From: Daucus carota subsp. sativus
Lineage: Eukaryota > Streptophyta > Magnoliopsida > Apiales > Apiaceae
Length of the DNA: 64,000 bases
Assembly: GCF_001625215.2 (NCBI RefSeq)
Contig: NC_030385.2
Span: forward strand, 31,459,598 to 31,523,597
Direction of reading: 5' to 3'
The translations under genes and the position numbers were made by a program. Each line of letters starts with the position of its first letter. Position 1 is the stretch's first letter. The notes under the pieces are model-generated. The model was given only the letters and a program-made list of their open reading frames with translations. It ran no database searches and was not told the origin of the DNA. This document shows positions 12,361-25,594 of this stretch, in pieces.

Positions 12361-15300
12361 ATGGGTGATAATTACTGTAAGGGTGGAGTTTCAGACAAGT
12401 CTTCTTTGATTCCCAGATCTGAATTGAAGGTTTGATTTTTGAATTTATAGATAATTGTGATACGATTTGATTTTATTTTGGTTAAAGTTGAATTGATTTG
12501 TGCTGTGTTTTATTGGATTTGTGGGTTTGTTTTGCTAGTCAATGGCCGGAGAGAAGAGGGGTTTTGGAGATGTTGGAGAAAGATCGGAACTTGAGCAGAA
12601 TAAGAGGGTCAAGATGAAAGATCTTGAGTCTGTGTTTAGGTCAGAAATTCAAGGTAATTCCTTATCTGAATTTTGATGCTTTTGTTTTGGCGGATTTTTT
12701 TTTTCCGGTCTTATAATAATTGGGGTGCAATTTTGTGTTGAGGTTGTCACTGTGTTTGTAAACGTGTCAATTTTGGATGGGAACTTACTTAAATTTAAAA
12801 GGAATTTTTAATCTAACAGAAGGGAATTTTGATACATGGGTCATCTGGGGTCATCTTAGGATTAAGCTAGTCGCTTTTTTTTGAGGAATTGTGTTGATAA
12901 CTGAGTTTGGCATGATTTGTGTTTGTGGGATGTCAAACATTGTCACCCATTCATAATAATTGAGTATGGTGCTAATGAATTTGGTAACAAAATCTGATTA
13001 ATCGGATAGATTTCTTAGGATTATGTAATTGATTGTGAGTATCCAACTCGGTCATGAATGTTCTTATGTTTCTGAATATACGGATTCTGCTAGAAATGAT
13101 ACAACGCACACTTACTTTTTCTGGTAAGTTATAACAAATTGGCGCTCTATCTACTACGCTGTTAGAGAACACGAGTTAAAGAAAATGAGCCGGTAGTCTA
13201 TATGTTATATTTGCCTTGAGTATGAGATATGTTGTTGGTACTAAAGACTTGCTATTGTGCGCAACAGGAGTTGACAATACTTCTTACACAAAATCTTGGA
13301 TAAACAGACATGCTACTGAGATTTCCTATGATAAGGGAAATGTAACCATGAATCCCGATGCTATTCAATTAACAGAAATGACGAAAGGCACATCGCAGCC
13401 AATTGTTGGCTCTTCCACCACAGCACTTGATCTTAATGCAAAAGTTGATATGACTAATCTGGACAATGATAATACCCCATGTGCTGATGATGCCCACGAT
13501 CAGAACACCGACTTCAAACTGAATGTTGATAAGTCAAGAGATGTTGGCTTTGATCTTAATGTAGAAGATGACTCAAGTTCTGCCAACCATGACCTCAATC
13601 TGATAGATGATTTGGAGTGTGGAAGTACGTGTGGTCCCATGGAGAAGAAAGATCCGCTGAAAGTATGGAAAGAGATGAAGCAAAATGGTTTCATGTCGTC
13701 TTCGCATGGAGGTGTACCAATTCCAAAACCACGTGGGCGGAAAAGCAAAGCTGACACACTCAAGAAAAAGATGGAGATTGCGAGGAAAGAACAGGTTGAT
13801 AGGTTTGCAAGGGTGGCTGCTCCTAGTGGACTGCTCAATGGATTGAACCCTGGGATTATCAACCATGTTAGAAACAGTAAGCAGGTTCATTCTATAATAG
13901 AGGCTTTAGTTAGGTCTGAAAGAGGTGACAATATCCAAAATGGAAACAAAGAAGAAAATGTCCAAATGAGGACAGAAAGAATAGAGTCGACTGAAGCAAG
14001 AGAGGGCAGAAACCTGAACTTGTCAAGAATGAAAAGATATAATCTTTGTCATGAAGAAGGTATCCTAAATAATGCATCAAGATTCAAACAAACAAATGAC
14101 TCCCGAATCAGTTCAGAAAACACACGAGGCATTAATGTCTCAAGCATGGTATAAAACATCATTTCTCATACAATTTATTGTTTCTCATATTCTAATCTAG
14201 AGAATCACGGTATACAACTTGCTCTACTATATTCATCATCTACAACTATGGTTTTGCAGAATATGAGCACTCAGTGTGATGAGGATGCAACGGACTTCTC
14301 AAGCGTTTCTTCTCTTTCTTTCAAAGGTCCGTTTATATCATCTAAAATTTTAAATTTATTGTCATTAAGACTTACTAGATCTGTCTTGCCTGAAACTTGA
14401 ATGAACATATTCAAAAGAACAGCAATAAGATTTTCGCAGTTCAAAATCAGAAGTGGAATATATTTAATAAAATGGCAGAACTGTAAAGTTAAGATGTGAG
14501 TAATTTAAAAACAGGGTGTTTGACTGTGAAGTTGAGCAGCTGAAGCATTATATAATTGAGTCCACGGCACTTTTAACGCAAGTTATCAACTTTCAAGTCC
14601 ATAGACCAGCTTAAGTATAAGTTCACCAGCCTACTTCCTGCAGTCCTTAACATAGTATAAAGTGACTTGACTTTTCCAACATTAATGTGTAAATGTAATA
14701 ATATAGGCCATATTCACAAGGTTAGGATCCATCAACTTATCATCAATAATGAAACGAAAACATTGAGGTTCTTTCATAACCAAGAGCCTGCCATTATTCA
14801 ATTAGAGATTGCTCAATACACACCTTTTATAAAAGTTGAGAGATCCCTTATTCTATATATACATGACATGAAAGATAGAGTACCTTGTAAGCTAATCTAA
14901 TATCTGCATGTTTACTATCCGCAGTTGCAAATGTAGCTTCCCAGTGGTTGGAGCTTCTTCAGCTAGACATTAAGGGGCGCCTTGGAGGTATGTCAGCTTT
15001 AAACACTTCTGTTCCATTTTATGGAAGGACAATTAATCAATTATCATGCCAACCTGGTATTACAATGTATAAGTTCTTCTATTGTTGCAGCATTACGACG
15101 TAGCAAGAAAAGAGTTCGAGCTGTAATTCAGACAGAGCTGCCTCTTTTAATATCTAGAGAACTTTCTCACAATCAGGAAAATGATCCCTATGTTACAAGA
15201 ATTTCTGACCCCAATTCATCAGCAGAAATGCACAAAGCTAGATGGAATGCATTGTTTAGTCAGATGGAAAAAGCACTTTCAGAAGAAGAAATACAACTGG

Positions 15301-16697
15301 TAAGTACTTTAGAGGATTGTTCTGTTCCAGTGCAAATTTAAGTACTGCTCAATCAGAAAAGTCCTTATCAGGACAATGGTTAGTTTAACCAACAACTTGG
15401 TCAAACATAGACATCATAGCAATACATATATAATACTTCTTTATATACTGAGGATCATATAATCTTTCATTTGTATTGTAATGGTAAAATGAAGTATTTT
15501 TTTCTAAATAGTATATCTTCGCAAATGATGACTGTCAGTTCACTAGCTCCCTTTCACTTCTTAGTACTTAAATAAAATTTGGGGAAACCCAATTGTGATC
15601 GATTTGGATTTTTGTACTCAGGAAAATTGGTTAAACCAAGTAAAGGAGATGCAGTTGCAGTGTGACCGTGGTCTTTCACAAAATACTGGAGCACCTGGTC
15701 TGCAGCAACAAGGGATATCAGGGACTGACTGCAGGTAACTTTCATTACTCTTTGACGGAATTACCTATTGCATCAATAGCATTAGAGACCCTTAGTTGCT
15801 GCAAGCAATTTTCGAAAAGCAAACTGCCCTCGTCCTGGCTGCTAAAGGATGTCATTATTTTTCAATATTTTAATGCCGAAGAGAATTGTTTTATTTTTTT
15901 AATGATTGGTAGATCTTTTTCGAAATTTGCTTCCTCTCTTATATGCAGGGGCCGCCAATCCCAGGCTTTAGTAAAAAAGCCATGCCACCTAGGGCCCCCC
16001 CGGAGTTTAAGGCCCCCAAAATTCTGGCGTCCTTTCTACCCTTCTATTTTGCTAATTGAGTTGGCATAATTTTAATAATACATATCCAAACTTAGCAAAC
16101 AGATGTTTTTTATAGTTAGACATTTTTGGGGAAAAGTATACATATTCTAGGCTCCCCCAAACTAAAATTCGAGAAAGTCCACTATAAACTTAGGGCCGGC
16201 TTTTAACCATTCCTTTTAGTTTTCACTGTTTTCAGATACAGTATTACAAATCCTTTGAATTAACAGATAAACTACTACAGAGATTTTAAGAAATTTTTTG
16301 GTTGACTAAAGCTTTGAGAAGTTGTCATATGCTCAAAGATATTTAAGACTGTTTTATCAAATTGCGATCAGAAGTAATATACCAAATTCATCGTACATAA
16401 CCTGAGGAAACGTTGGGCAGTATTTGTTGAACATATAAACGTGTTAGCTAAAAACAATATGATCACTCCCTACTCCCTATACAAGATGATTACACAAGTG
16501 TTATTTCTACATCACTTCTCTTGTCAGTACAATACTTTCTAGTGATATTGATTGTAATCTCACTACATGATCATGTTTTTTGCAGAATAGAGAATCCCAA
16601 GGATTCGGAAAGAGTTCTAGCTGTGAGGGCCGCTGCGGCTGCTTTCTATTCAACCTGCAACTTTTCCCAGTCGGTGGGAAACTCTCCCTGCTTTTGA
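12361..16697 (+). CDS. Conserved plant protein of unknown function, probably nuclear (542 aa)
   Basis: Eight exons join in frame: 12361-12429, 12539-12653, 13268-14148, 14260-14326, 14925-14987, 15091-15299, 15622-15734 and 16586-16697. An alternative start is the ATG at 12541. The product has a charged N-terminus (EQNKRVKMKD), acidic FDLNVE/HDLNLID motifs near residues 150-185, a well-conserved-looking central block (KVWKEMKQNGF, PKPRGRKSK, KKKMEIARKEQVDRF, LNGLNPGIINHVRNSKQVHS), and a basic helix LRRSKKRVRAVIQTELP. It ends in an Ala run followed by FYSTCNF. DLN-type motifs resemble EAR repressor motifs, and the PRGRKSK patch resembles an AT-hook or nuclear localisation signal. No catalytic domain is recognised. 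From memory its place next to the U-box gene fits Arabidopsis At2g40630 (conserved, uncharacterised). The exon model is strong; the function is unknown. Confidence 0.85.
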
Positions 16698-17974
16698 GAA
16701 AATCAGCTGCACCTCGTGCTCTGTATCAAGTACCAACAGGCCTAACATTCCATTATGGTATCTTAGTAACATCTTAGTGGTTTTCTGGTGAAGCCCAGTA
16801 AGGCTGTTGCTTCTCATCACTTGTAACATTACAAGTAGAGAGTTATGTTCTTCGTTCTCTTTCTTAGAATTTATTTTCAGGAAGCTCTTATTTAGAGCAG
16901 CAACCTGGAGGCCGTTGCTTTTCATTACTTGTAACATTGCAAGTAAAACGTTAGGCTCTCCTTTTTCTTTCATAAACATTTTTCACAGGCAGTTGTTTAG
17001 AGCAGTAATAATTGCCTTCAAATACTCAAATTGTTGGATTGAATGTTGATGATAACTTTCTATCATCATATCTTTTGCGTTATATACAAAGACCTTTTGA
17101 CTTTCTAAAACTATCAATGGGGTGTTTTTGAAGTACCTTTCTATATATTTATGCTGGATTTGAGATTATTTTTTATAAAGGTTTTCCTTTATATCTTTTG
17201 CTTAGTACATTTTTATATATTTATTTTGGATTTGGGATTATTTTTGAAAATAGCTTTCTTTTATATCTTTTGCTTAGATCCTCGTAAAGAGGTAGAAAAG
17301 ACTAAGACTGCTACTTCTTACCAAAAATATTCAAATACACTAAGAGTGTTTGGAAATGTATATTCCAAAGTGTTTGGAAATGTATATTCCAAAGCGTTTG
17401 AAAATGTATATTTCATTTAGATTTCAAATGACATGATTTGAATTGTCCGGATTTCAAATGAAATCCAAACCTATATAATATCCCAAACAGGTTAATTTGT
17501 TCAAATTCAGAATTTTAAATGAAACCCAGGTTCTCAAATGACCATAAATTGATCGCAGTGACATCACTTGCATAATGGTATTCATTTCTGTATCTGCAAC
17601 TTCTGCAACAGATATAGTTAAATCTGATTGCTAAGTAGCTATGCTGGCACTCTATACAGGGCAAGAATATATCTGCATTTGTTAGAACTTCTATATACTG
17701 TGCCATTTTTAATGAAATGGCATATAACATTTTCCTGTATTTTCGATAAATATTACAATGCTTTTTGCAATATCATTGCACAATCCATCTCTAAATCTAC
17801 TAATTTATAGTGTACCTATTACATGAAAATAGCTCTACAATGTACAGGCTTATATCTTAATATCTGAGTGCAAGTGATACAACAGAAGTACATATAGACA
17901 CATCTTCTGATAGAAACATATGGAGTAGTGCATCCCGCTGGTAAGAGGTAATAGACCATGCCTTCCCTGTATCT
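16698..17974. other. Convergent intergenic region
   Basis: It separates two converging genes and presumably holds both 3' UTRs. A 24 bp unit (GTGTTTGGAAATGTATATTC plus four bases) is repeated nearly three times at 17346-17416. Two similar CTTGTAACATT.ACAAGTA words lie at about 16820 and 16930. No further gene is seen. Confidence 0.55.
17346..17416. repeat. Short tandem repeat, 24 bp unit, about 3 copies
   Basis: Copies lie at 17346-17369, 17370-17393 and 17394-17416. The first two are identical and the third has a few changes. Non-coding. Confidence 0.8.
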
Positions 17975-20900
17975 CTAAAGCCAATTAGGTGTCAACATAG
18001 TTGACGGTGGCTTGGTGGTTGTATCATCTGGAACTTTTGCAAGTGAGCGATATTGCAATTTCACGCTTTCTGCATTATCCAGTGTCTTGACTACATACCT
18101 AGAGTTGAAAGCACAACTAAGTTCGGACACAAATAATCTTCAATAACAGAATTATGTGCACAACTCATATATTTATATTAATTATATCATTGTGATAGTT
18201 AAATATTATTTTTTTGTTCGAATAAACATCAAGAACCAGCAAGACTGGAGGAAAGATTTGTTGTTGAGTATAGAGAGAACAATTCTATGACAGCGAAAAA
18301 TGAATGGAATAAGAATAAACATGCTAACCATCCATTCAAGCATTGAGTTGTTACAACAGCCTCACGTCCGACAAAGCGTTGTGGCGTCCGCTTGTTACCC
18401 TGACATTCCAAATTATTACATTAATGAAAAGTTAATCAAGCATTGTTAATATATATATTCAGATAAAAATGTGCATTGGACCTTTATGATAACTCTATCA
18501 GTCAGAGAAAATGGAAACTGAACCCCTTTTCCTCTTGGCTGATCCGCAAGCGATGCATCACCATAGTTACTTTTATCCTGCATGAGAGCAGAAGTAAATA
18601 ACGTCAGGAATAATGGTTCTTTCAATCAAATGTATTCTTGATCAACGCTAACAGGTCATACAATAGTCCAAAACATACCTAGCCTCCAAAAGGAGTTCTG
18701 ATTATATATCTTGAAAAAATTTCAAAGATTTGATTTGTGTTATACTTACCTTGATGGTATAAATGACTGAAATTAGGCACAAAAAACAAGATTAAATGCC
18801 TATAATACCACTGATGCTACAAAAGAAATAAGTTAGCCAATTTGACCATTTGGCATTCATTTAATGGATAATATTATATACCTGTTAGGCTGTTATATGT
18901 TTAAATTACTATAAGCACTGATACAGCAAGTACAAAAATACAAAATATGCAGGGAAACTCTGGCAACATTTACTCTACAATAGAAATTTGTACTACCCAT
19001 GTGTGAGCGCCCTCTTCTATTTCACTTGATGCACAAGAAAATTGCAATTTTTCAGATCTGAGCCTCCGTTTATATTTCCACAAAACTTGCAACTAAAGGG
19101 TTGGTTTTCATCATTTTTCTTTCTTTCTTTTTTTTTGTGTGGATTGTGTGGCTATTTCTGGTTACTCAAAAAATGAGAGCTCAATTGAAATTTTTGGGAA
19201 GATTTAGAGTTGCAAAGATTTATAATGAATAAAGAAATATATATACAAGGAGTTGAAAATATATACACACATACACATATATAGATACATAAGGGGGAGA
19301 GAAACAGTCTTGCATTGAATTAGGTAGACCTGTGTATAGAGAGTTGTGGTAATGGTAAGAAGAAGTTAGTGGCTGCTGGGCGGAGTCTGTGAAAAGAAAA
19401 ACAACTTCAACGCATTCACCGTATGTGTTTCTCCATTCAATGCACATTAAGTACACATTACACGGTTCAACGTAAACATAACATGCGTGTTCACAACTTA
19501 ATTTTATGCAAGAAAAAAAGGTAATAATGACACGCATATAATTAATGTGTTTTGTGAGTCAAAAGTTTCAACTCAGTGTCCAAATGGGTTGATTTGGACC
19601 ATTGACTTAATATTGTGCCCAAATATGACATGATTACAATATTTTAACGACACTGCCATTCTATGTCCAAATGGGACTCCTGTAGAGAAGAAAAATTACA
19701 TCCAAAGTTGCATATCACACTCAGTGAAATTGTAGAAGAAAAGAGAGATCAATGTGAGATTTCGATGTGACAGTGCCTTGTTCGAGTCGATGGCTGATGC
19801 ACTGCCTTGCTAGTTAGCCTAGTCATTTATATGTAGATAACTTGAAAAAAATTACATATACAGCGCCATAAAGTAATGAGTAATGAACTAATAATTAACA
19901 GGTAAATTTGTCAGAATTAGTAAATTGACCAAGTAAATTACTGTAAAATTCAATCATGAAACATTTTAGAATATTTTATTTGAAATTTCAAAGTATGTAG
20001 TATGTAGTCAAGAATACTATATGAAAATTCCTCAACCCCAGACTCTTTCACTCTCGGACTTTCTTTTATCTATTTCTCCATTGATCTGTTCACTATATTA
20101 AATTGGCTAAATAACAGTAGAGAGAAATGTACACAGCATAGCATGTTGGAATGCGTCATTTTGGGTCAATCTAAAAGTAAGTAATTTTTTTTAGTAATAT
20201 GGATACTTCAGGCCAAGTGGACTAGTCGACTCAGGTCGACGACCAAGTAGAGTTGGCCGACTGTCTATTCATTCTTAAATATGATTGGCCAACTAGTTGA
20301 CATGCGACGACTATAATAATAGCTAAAACTAAAAGTGTTGCTATAAGGTAGTCACCAACTGACAAAGATGTTAAATGATAGTACAACCAACATGCATAGT
20401 ACTTCCGGGATAAACTTCTAGCTGGATTCTGGACTTACTCCCATTCATCCAACTCAAGAAATCCAAAAGGATTGAGAAAAAACTTCACATTTGATATTTA
20501 TGCAGGGATCGATTTTTATGACAAACAGACAATAATATAACTATACAAATCATGGGATGAATGCAGAGACTGGTATAGACCTGTTCAAATTTCTCTTTTC
20601 TTCTTTTGGAAGCACGGTGGGATTGCATTTCTTCTTCCCGTCGGAATGCCTGGACAGCAGCTCGGAGAGCTGCACAAATAAAAAGTTACCAGTAGCAATT
20701 ACAAACAAGAAACAAACATCTCAATAAAATCCAGACTAGAAGGTTGGGTGTTTTTTTTTCTTTTTGTTTTTTTTTTGGGAGGGGGGTTAAAGAAATATAT
20801 ATTACTCCCTCTGTCCCCTTTTCTTTGCATTGGGGACAGAGGGCTTGACACGCATTTTAAGCCTCCTGTAGAGTATAGTTCTATAAACTATTTTAATTTC

Positions 20901-23900
20901 AAAAATAAGTTTCGGAACTATACCTTATATAAACTTTAAAATGATGCCAAACAGTTAAAAAAAAGGGTAAAGAAACGAGTGGGACGGAGGGAGTAATTAG
21001 AGGTTTCAGAACGGAATGCAAAAGTATTCGGAATCCTTTAGTGATCTTTAATATAATCTTTGAACAATTTTAATAAAATGTTACATGACTATAGTATACA
21101 TCCACATACTATAAACCAAAAGGAATTAAATGACGACTTTTAAGTGCATATTAATTAAACTATTTTTAAAGAGAAGTAAAAAGCTTCCAGTTTTGCACTC
21201 AGGTGTAGAAGTCAAAGAGAAAAAATAAAATAATGGTGAATAATAATATGAACCATCAGAAGGCATGAAAGAATTCAATGTAAATTCTCAAGTGCATATT
21301 ATATTCAAAAGAACTAAAAAGCATGAAATTCTCCCCCCAAGTGCAAAAGTAAGAAAAAACAAAATAAGTTGTACCTAATCAAATTGATCCCATGAAATGA
21401 CTTTCACTGTAACTCATCAGTGACACATTGTACATGAATATACCTACTACAGAAATAGACATTTCAACTTACAAAGATTGTTGGCCACAGAGCCCTCTGA
21501 CACTGGTTGTGAGCAAGTGTAACAAGCTTTCTGGAAATAAAGAAAAACGCTGAGCACAGTTTGGCAATACTAAGATTGAATGATGAATACTATATCAATA
21601 TATTACTAGGCTCAAAACAATCCTCAGAATAAAAATGCAGATAGCAGGAGTTCCTTGAAAAGATTACAGCCCTTGAAGTAATCATGTTGAGGCATATGAC
21701 TAACACTGAAGCACAGATGACACATCAATATGTAAAAAAGAATAGTGACAAAACTTGATTAATGTTTTCATAAGAGGTGGCCTAGTGGTTGTGGAGATTG
21801 TTGGAAAATTTCTGGTTAGGGGTTCGATCCCCGAGAGCAGCATACATTTCTGGCAATCTACCAGTGCATAGGCACACAATTTTCATAGTGTTGGGTCTAG
21901 TAGGGTGGTCCGCACCCGGGGTTTACTTCTAAAGGTTCCCCGTCAAAAAAAAATAAAAATAAATTACATGTACTTCCGATATCTGGGTAGCGCAAAATTC
22001 AACATTCTCAATACAATGGAAACTGTAATATTATAACTATTAACATTCTGATGGAAAAGCTAAACCTTCACGTCATCCAATTAAACACGATAAATTCCTA
22101 AAAAGGTTTATTTGAATATCATGAATTTGCTAGTACAGAACCATGACCAAGATAATGAACCCACATTTTTTATTTACAGGAGCAGTGATAATAAAATTCC
22201 AACTTTAGCTTTATGATTTTAGTAAATGATTATTTAACAAGGCAGATTAGCATATGTACGGCCTCACAACACTTCAGAACTGTATTCCGAGCAAGTTTGC
22301 ATGCATTCAACATCTCTGTCAGAGGCACAATAGGAATCAGATACAAATAGATGCACAAATCAAATTGAATAACTTTTTTCTCATGATTCACCATTTTTAT
22401 AACATGCTGCATTCCACCACCACCAAACGAATGCCCACAAGGCAATATCATCGCATCATCCATAAGTGATCCTCTGCATGATATGAAAAAATTGCATAAA
22501 CATGCAGTGTAAGATCAAGTCAGTTACAGAAGATAGGTGTACCAAGAGTATCAACTATGAACGAAGTATATGAACTGACATCAGAGTTGAAAGGTTAGGC
22601 AAAACATGTCACTATGTTACATTAATGTACTAAGAAGAAGTACAATCCTAGAGAGGCAAAGTTGCAAACGTCATCACCGACTAATAGTAACAGAAAAGTT
22701 AAGAAGATTATTGAGTATTGACGTTCACACTTTTTGCACTAGTTTTTGTTCAGAAAAAGAAAATTGACAGGAAGTCCTCCAAGCAAGCAAATAATTGCAT
22801 TGTCAAATTTGTCATGCCACAAATATTGACATAGAAGTAACTTTACCTTGTACAATGGGTGTATATTGCTTAGTAGCTACCCCGCATAATTAATTTTGAC
22901 TATAATATCTTGCACATAAAGACAATACCAGTATCTAAGCCAACTCTAGCCAAAGGACAGCATGCACATAGCCTTTTCTACAAATTAAATGTCTAATTAT
23001 AAGTATTGCAACTTATTTTGTGTTTCTTTTCTCCTATAGTATTGCAATATATCTAATATTTTCTAAGAAAAGTATTGCGTTGTACTAGTTGAACACCTTG
23101 AATATTCGACATCTATGGTAGTAGTACAGGGTATTTAATTATTCCAAATGATCAATCTAATATGATTGCTGCTCCAGTGATCAATTCCAAATATTTATCA
23201 CTCTTAATTATTAACGAATCAGAATGTATATACAATAAAAGTAAACATAGTCATTTAATTTTGGAGAGAAAAATACATGTCCTCCACATATAATTATATG
23301 CGAGTCACAAGACTCATAACAGAGGGGATCAAAGATCAACTAGTTCAAAATTAAGCAATACTCACACTTTTTAAATTGAGAAGTCGAAGTACATATATGA
23401 TATATGTGAAACAAATTAACTGCACCCAAACTTACGTAAGAGGATCCGAAAGAATTTTCCTCAAAGACTCCCCAGATTCAGTCGAGTACAAAACATCCTT
23501 CCTACTGCTCAAACCACAACCATTTTCACCAAAGGAGCCATCTTTTCGCCCCATAGAAGTTGACCCCTCTTGCCCGTGCACATATCGATCTGAGTAATAC
23601 AAATCCGCATCCGTGCCAGTAATAGTCACCGACTGATTCCCACGCAAACTACCTCCAACGTCGTTACAGTTACTAATATCATTATCATTACTATTTCCCA
23701 TAGCCACAACATTCCTCTCCTTCACTAATAATCCCCTGTCCGAACCTAATCATCAAGCCAACATAATTAACACATAAGAATCCTAAACAATTATCATATT
23801 GTCTCCGATGAAAAAAAATTAGCTCACTAAGATTACAACATTTACAGTAAAATGCTTAAGCCCCCCCCCCCCCCCCACAAAAAAAAAAAAAACCCAACTA

Positions 23901-24459
23901 CACAAATGATCGGTACTAAGTTCCGACTTCTAATTATTTCTAACTGATAAGAAAACAATATACATCACAAATATGAAGTAATTAAGTTACTTGCCAAATG
24001 AAGAAGACAAATGTCTGGGCTTTCCATAATTATTATACATTATTTAAATTCCGAAAAATGAATACCTTTGGGACCGGAAAATTTAACGTCCTCATCTTCG
24101 TTATATTCATCGTCTTCGTCATCATTATCATTATCATCGTCGTCGTCATCACCGTCCAATCCATTTCCGTCATTCACATTCCACGCATGAACAGGAGCAG
24201 CATAAACCGGTCGGCCGAACTCGACCGTCTGAAAAAACCGGTTGGACTCGTCAATAAAGCCGGCGGTCAGCTCGCGAGTTGTTTTGGGCCCAGGATCGCC
24301 GGAGCTGCGATTGAACGGAGGAAAGCCGTGGACTGAACCGGCGTTAGGGAAGAGGAGATGGTGAGGTTGATTGAGTGAAACGACGCCGTTGTGGTGAGTT
24401 GCTGTGGTGATCGGCGGCGGCGTTGAGGTAGGTAGCAAGGTCATTTCTTTACCGGACAT
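17975..24459 (-). CDS. PUB62: U-box domain protein, PUB62/63 type E3 ligase (407 aa)
   Basis: Eight exons on the minus strand join in frame: 24066-24459, 23436-23745, 22392-22473, 21473-21530, 20581-20669, 18482-18577, 18329-18399 and 17975-18098. The N-terminus is Pro/Thr-rich (LLPTSTPPPITT), followed by a strongly acidic run of Asp/Glu/Asn near residues 100-125. The U-box is read across exons 2 to 4: LRKILSDPLTG, SLMDDAMILPCGHSFGGGG, KACYTCSQPVSEG. The family works as ubiquitin ligases that bind an E2 through this fold. A basic helix follows (EEEMQSHRASKRRKEKFEQ), then a C-terminal domain with VGREAVVTTQCLNGWYVVK. The call as PUB62/63 rests on the C-terminal extension and on the position beside the ARR and GLY1 genes. 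Introns carry a Stowaway element and a SINE. The 5' end faces the 24.5-26.8 kb gap. Confidence 0.88.
20805..20993. mobile_element. Stowaway-type MITE in intron of the U-box gene
   Basis: Terminal inverted repeats CTCCCTCTGTCCCC and GGGACGGAGGGAG lie between TA dinucleotides (20803-20804 and 20994-20995), the target site of Tc1/mariner-type MITEs. The left end also carries a perfect internal 12 bp hairpin (CCCTCTGTCCCC ... GGGGACAGAGGG). Non-coding, 189 bp. Confidence 0.85.
21771..21962 (+). mobile_element. tRNA-derived SINE in intron of the U-box gene
   Basis: The head has an A-box-like GTGGCCTAGTGGT and a B-box GGTTCGATCCC with suitable spacing, followed by a non-tRNA body and an A-rich 3' end (CAAAAAAAAATAAAAATAAA). 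This is the layout of a Pol III-driven SINE. Target repeats were not clear, so the ends are approximate. It is not a working tRNA gene because it has no cloverleaf 3' half. Confidence 0.8.
23866..23893. repeat. Homopolymer pair, poly-C then poly-A
   Basis: A C run followed by CA and an A run lies in the first intron of the U-box gene. Run lengths here are prone to sequencing error. Confidence 0.85.
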
Positions 24460-24903
24460 TGGGAATAAAGTTAACTTAGTTGATTAATTTACTGACGGTA
24501 AAAAGATGTTCATGTGCAGAAGAGGGGGAAATTAGGGTGGTTTGTTTGGGATTGAAGTGGAGGAAGATGATCTAAACGACGTCGTGAGCAGTGTAGAGTA
24601 TGTTCTGACATAGCACTGTGTACGATATAGTGTCGGTCAACGTCTTGTTTAGTGACTAGCTAGTGAGTGTAATAGACCGAACTAGAAACTACTCCCTCAG
24701 AATGTTTCGCGTACACGTTTAAAAATATTTTTAATGAATAAGAATATTTGTTAATATTTTTATACACAAAAAAATAATAATAATTATATTGTAGACAAAT
24801 AGTCGAAATTCTTAAAAACTCGTGTAAAAAGGTTAAGATAACTTACGTTTTCTAGAATATTAGTTGTAACATCAAACATAGAGTTGTACTAATGACATAT
24901 CTA

Positions 24904-25018
24904 TATTGCTACAAGTTCTAAACTCGAAAAAGTTCTTGGCGATTACTTTTTCGAAGACAAACGTTATTTTGGTCTTGAGAATTTTGGTAATACTTGCTAT
25001 TGCAACTATGTTTTTCAG
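24904..25018 (+). pseudogene. Captured exon 1 of a UBP3/UBP4-type ubiquitin protease
   Basis: The reading is [18 protein letters not shown] then [19 protein letters not shown], directly followed by GTATCTTCG, a plausible splice donor. Arabidopsis UBP3/UBP4 begin with a very similar stretch ending [12 protein letters not shown] at an exon border (recalled, not searched). The motif GNTCYCN is the Cys box of the UBP peptidase family, with the nucleophile Cys. The normal start codon and the first residues are not matched, and no exon 2 follows, so this is a gene fragment and not a working protease. T-rich DNA downstream looks like retained intron. Confidence 0.72.
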
Positions 25019-25287
25019 GTATCTTCGTTATTTTTGTTTGTTACTTTCATTTTATGATTTATTTTGAGTGGAATTGAAAAGGTGTTGATTTTAATCTTGT
25101 TTGTTTGTGGGTATTTGTTTTTTGTTTAATTCTTGTGTTTTGTTTGTTTTTTGGTGTTTTTGGCGATTTTTCATGTTACAAATGAGACGTTTCGTTGTTT
25201 GCTTCACATACGACGAGGCAACTTGACCGATAGCATAGCGGTGGTGGCCGATGGTGGCGGTTTTCGGGACGGGATTCGGTAGGAAAG

Positions 25288-25436
25288 CACTAATTGTGCC
25301 TTATTGAAGGCGTAAATTGTGCCTCCTAATTGAGGGCGTTAATTGTGTCTCTTTATTGAGGGTGTAAATTGTGCCTCCTAATTGAGAGCGTTAATTGTGC
25401 CTCTTTATTGAGGGCGTAAATTGTGCCTTAATCAAG
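25288..25436. repeat. Tandem repeat of TTAATTGTGCCT / ATTGAGGGCG words
   Basis: A unit of about 55 bp built from two half-units (AATTGTGCCTCCTAATTGAG and AATTGTGCCTCTTTATTGAG with linker) is repeated about 2.5 times. Non-coding; inside the retroposon-like insert. Confidence 0.75.
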
Positions 25437-25594
25437 GATATTAATATTTTATTATTAAGCTCTCAATCATGAGTTATCATGATTGTGGGAATATTTTGAT
25501 ATAATCTGTTAAATATATCTACTTATATTCTTCTTGTTTCTCTTGTTTTGTTTTTAGGATTCTTGGAAGAAGACCGATTTTTCTTTTCGGACAT

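Noticed and set aside
13500-13890. Two minus-strand frames of 105 and 120 codons
   Set aside because: They are shadows of the large third exon of the unknown-function gene, which has consistent splice borders.
15948-16200. GGGCCCCCC-rich stretch with inverted GGGGCCGCC / GGGCCGGC words in intron 7 of the unknown-function gene
   Set aside because: It may be a degraded element, but no matching ends or target repeat could be found, so it is not listed as one.
17346-17416. CRISPR-like spaced repeat
   Set aside because: The repeats are contiguous, without spacers, and the DNA is a plant nuclear genome.
19220-19537. 105-codon minus-strand frame in the U-box gene's longest intron
   Set aside because: No domain; it lies between exons with clean splice sites and is AT-rich with Cys/Tyr-rich random-looking translation.
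21774-21845. tRNA-like sequence with A and B boxes
   Set aside because: It is the head of a SINE, with no complete cloverleaf and a non-tRNA body plus A-rich tail.
24691-24840. Stowaway-like end CTCCCTCAGAATG
   Set aside because: Only one end is visible and the would-be partner end near 24815-24840 lacks GGGAG, so a full element cannot be supported.
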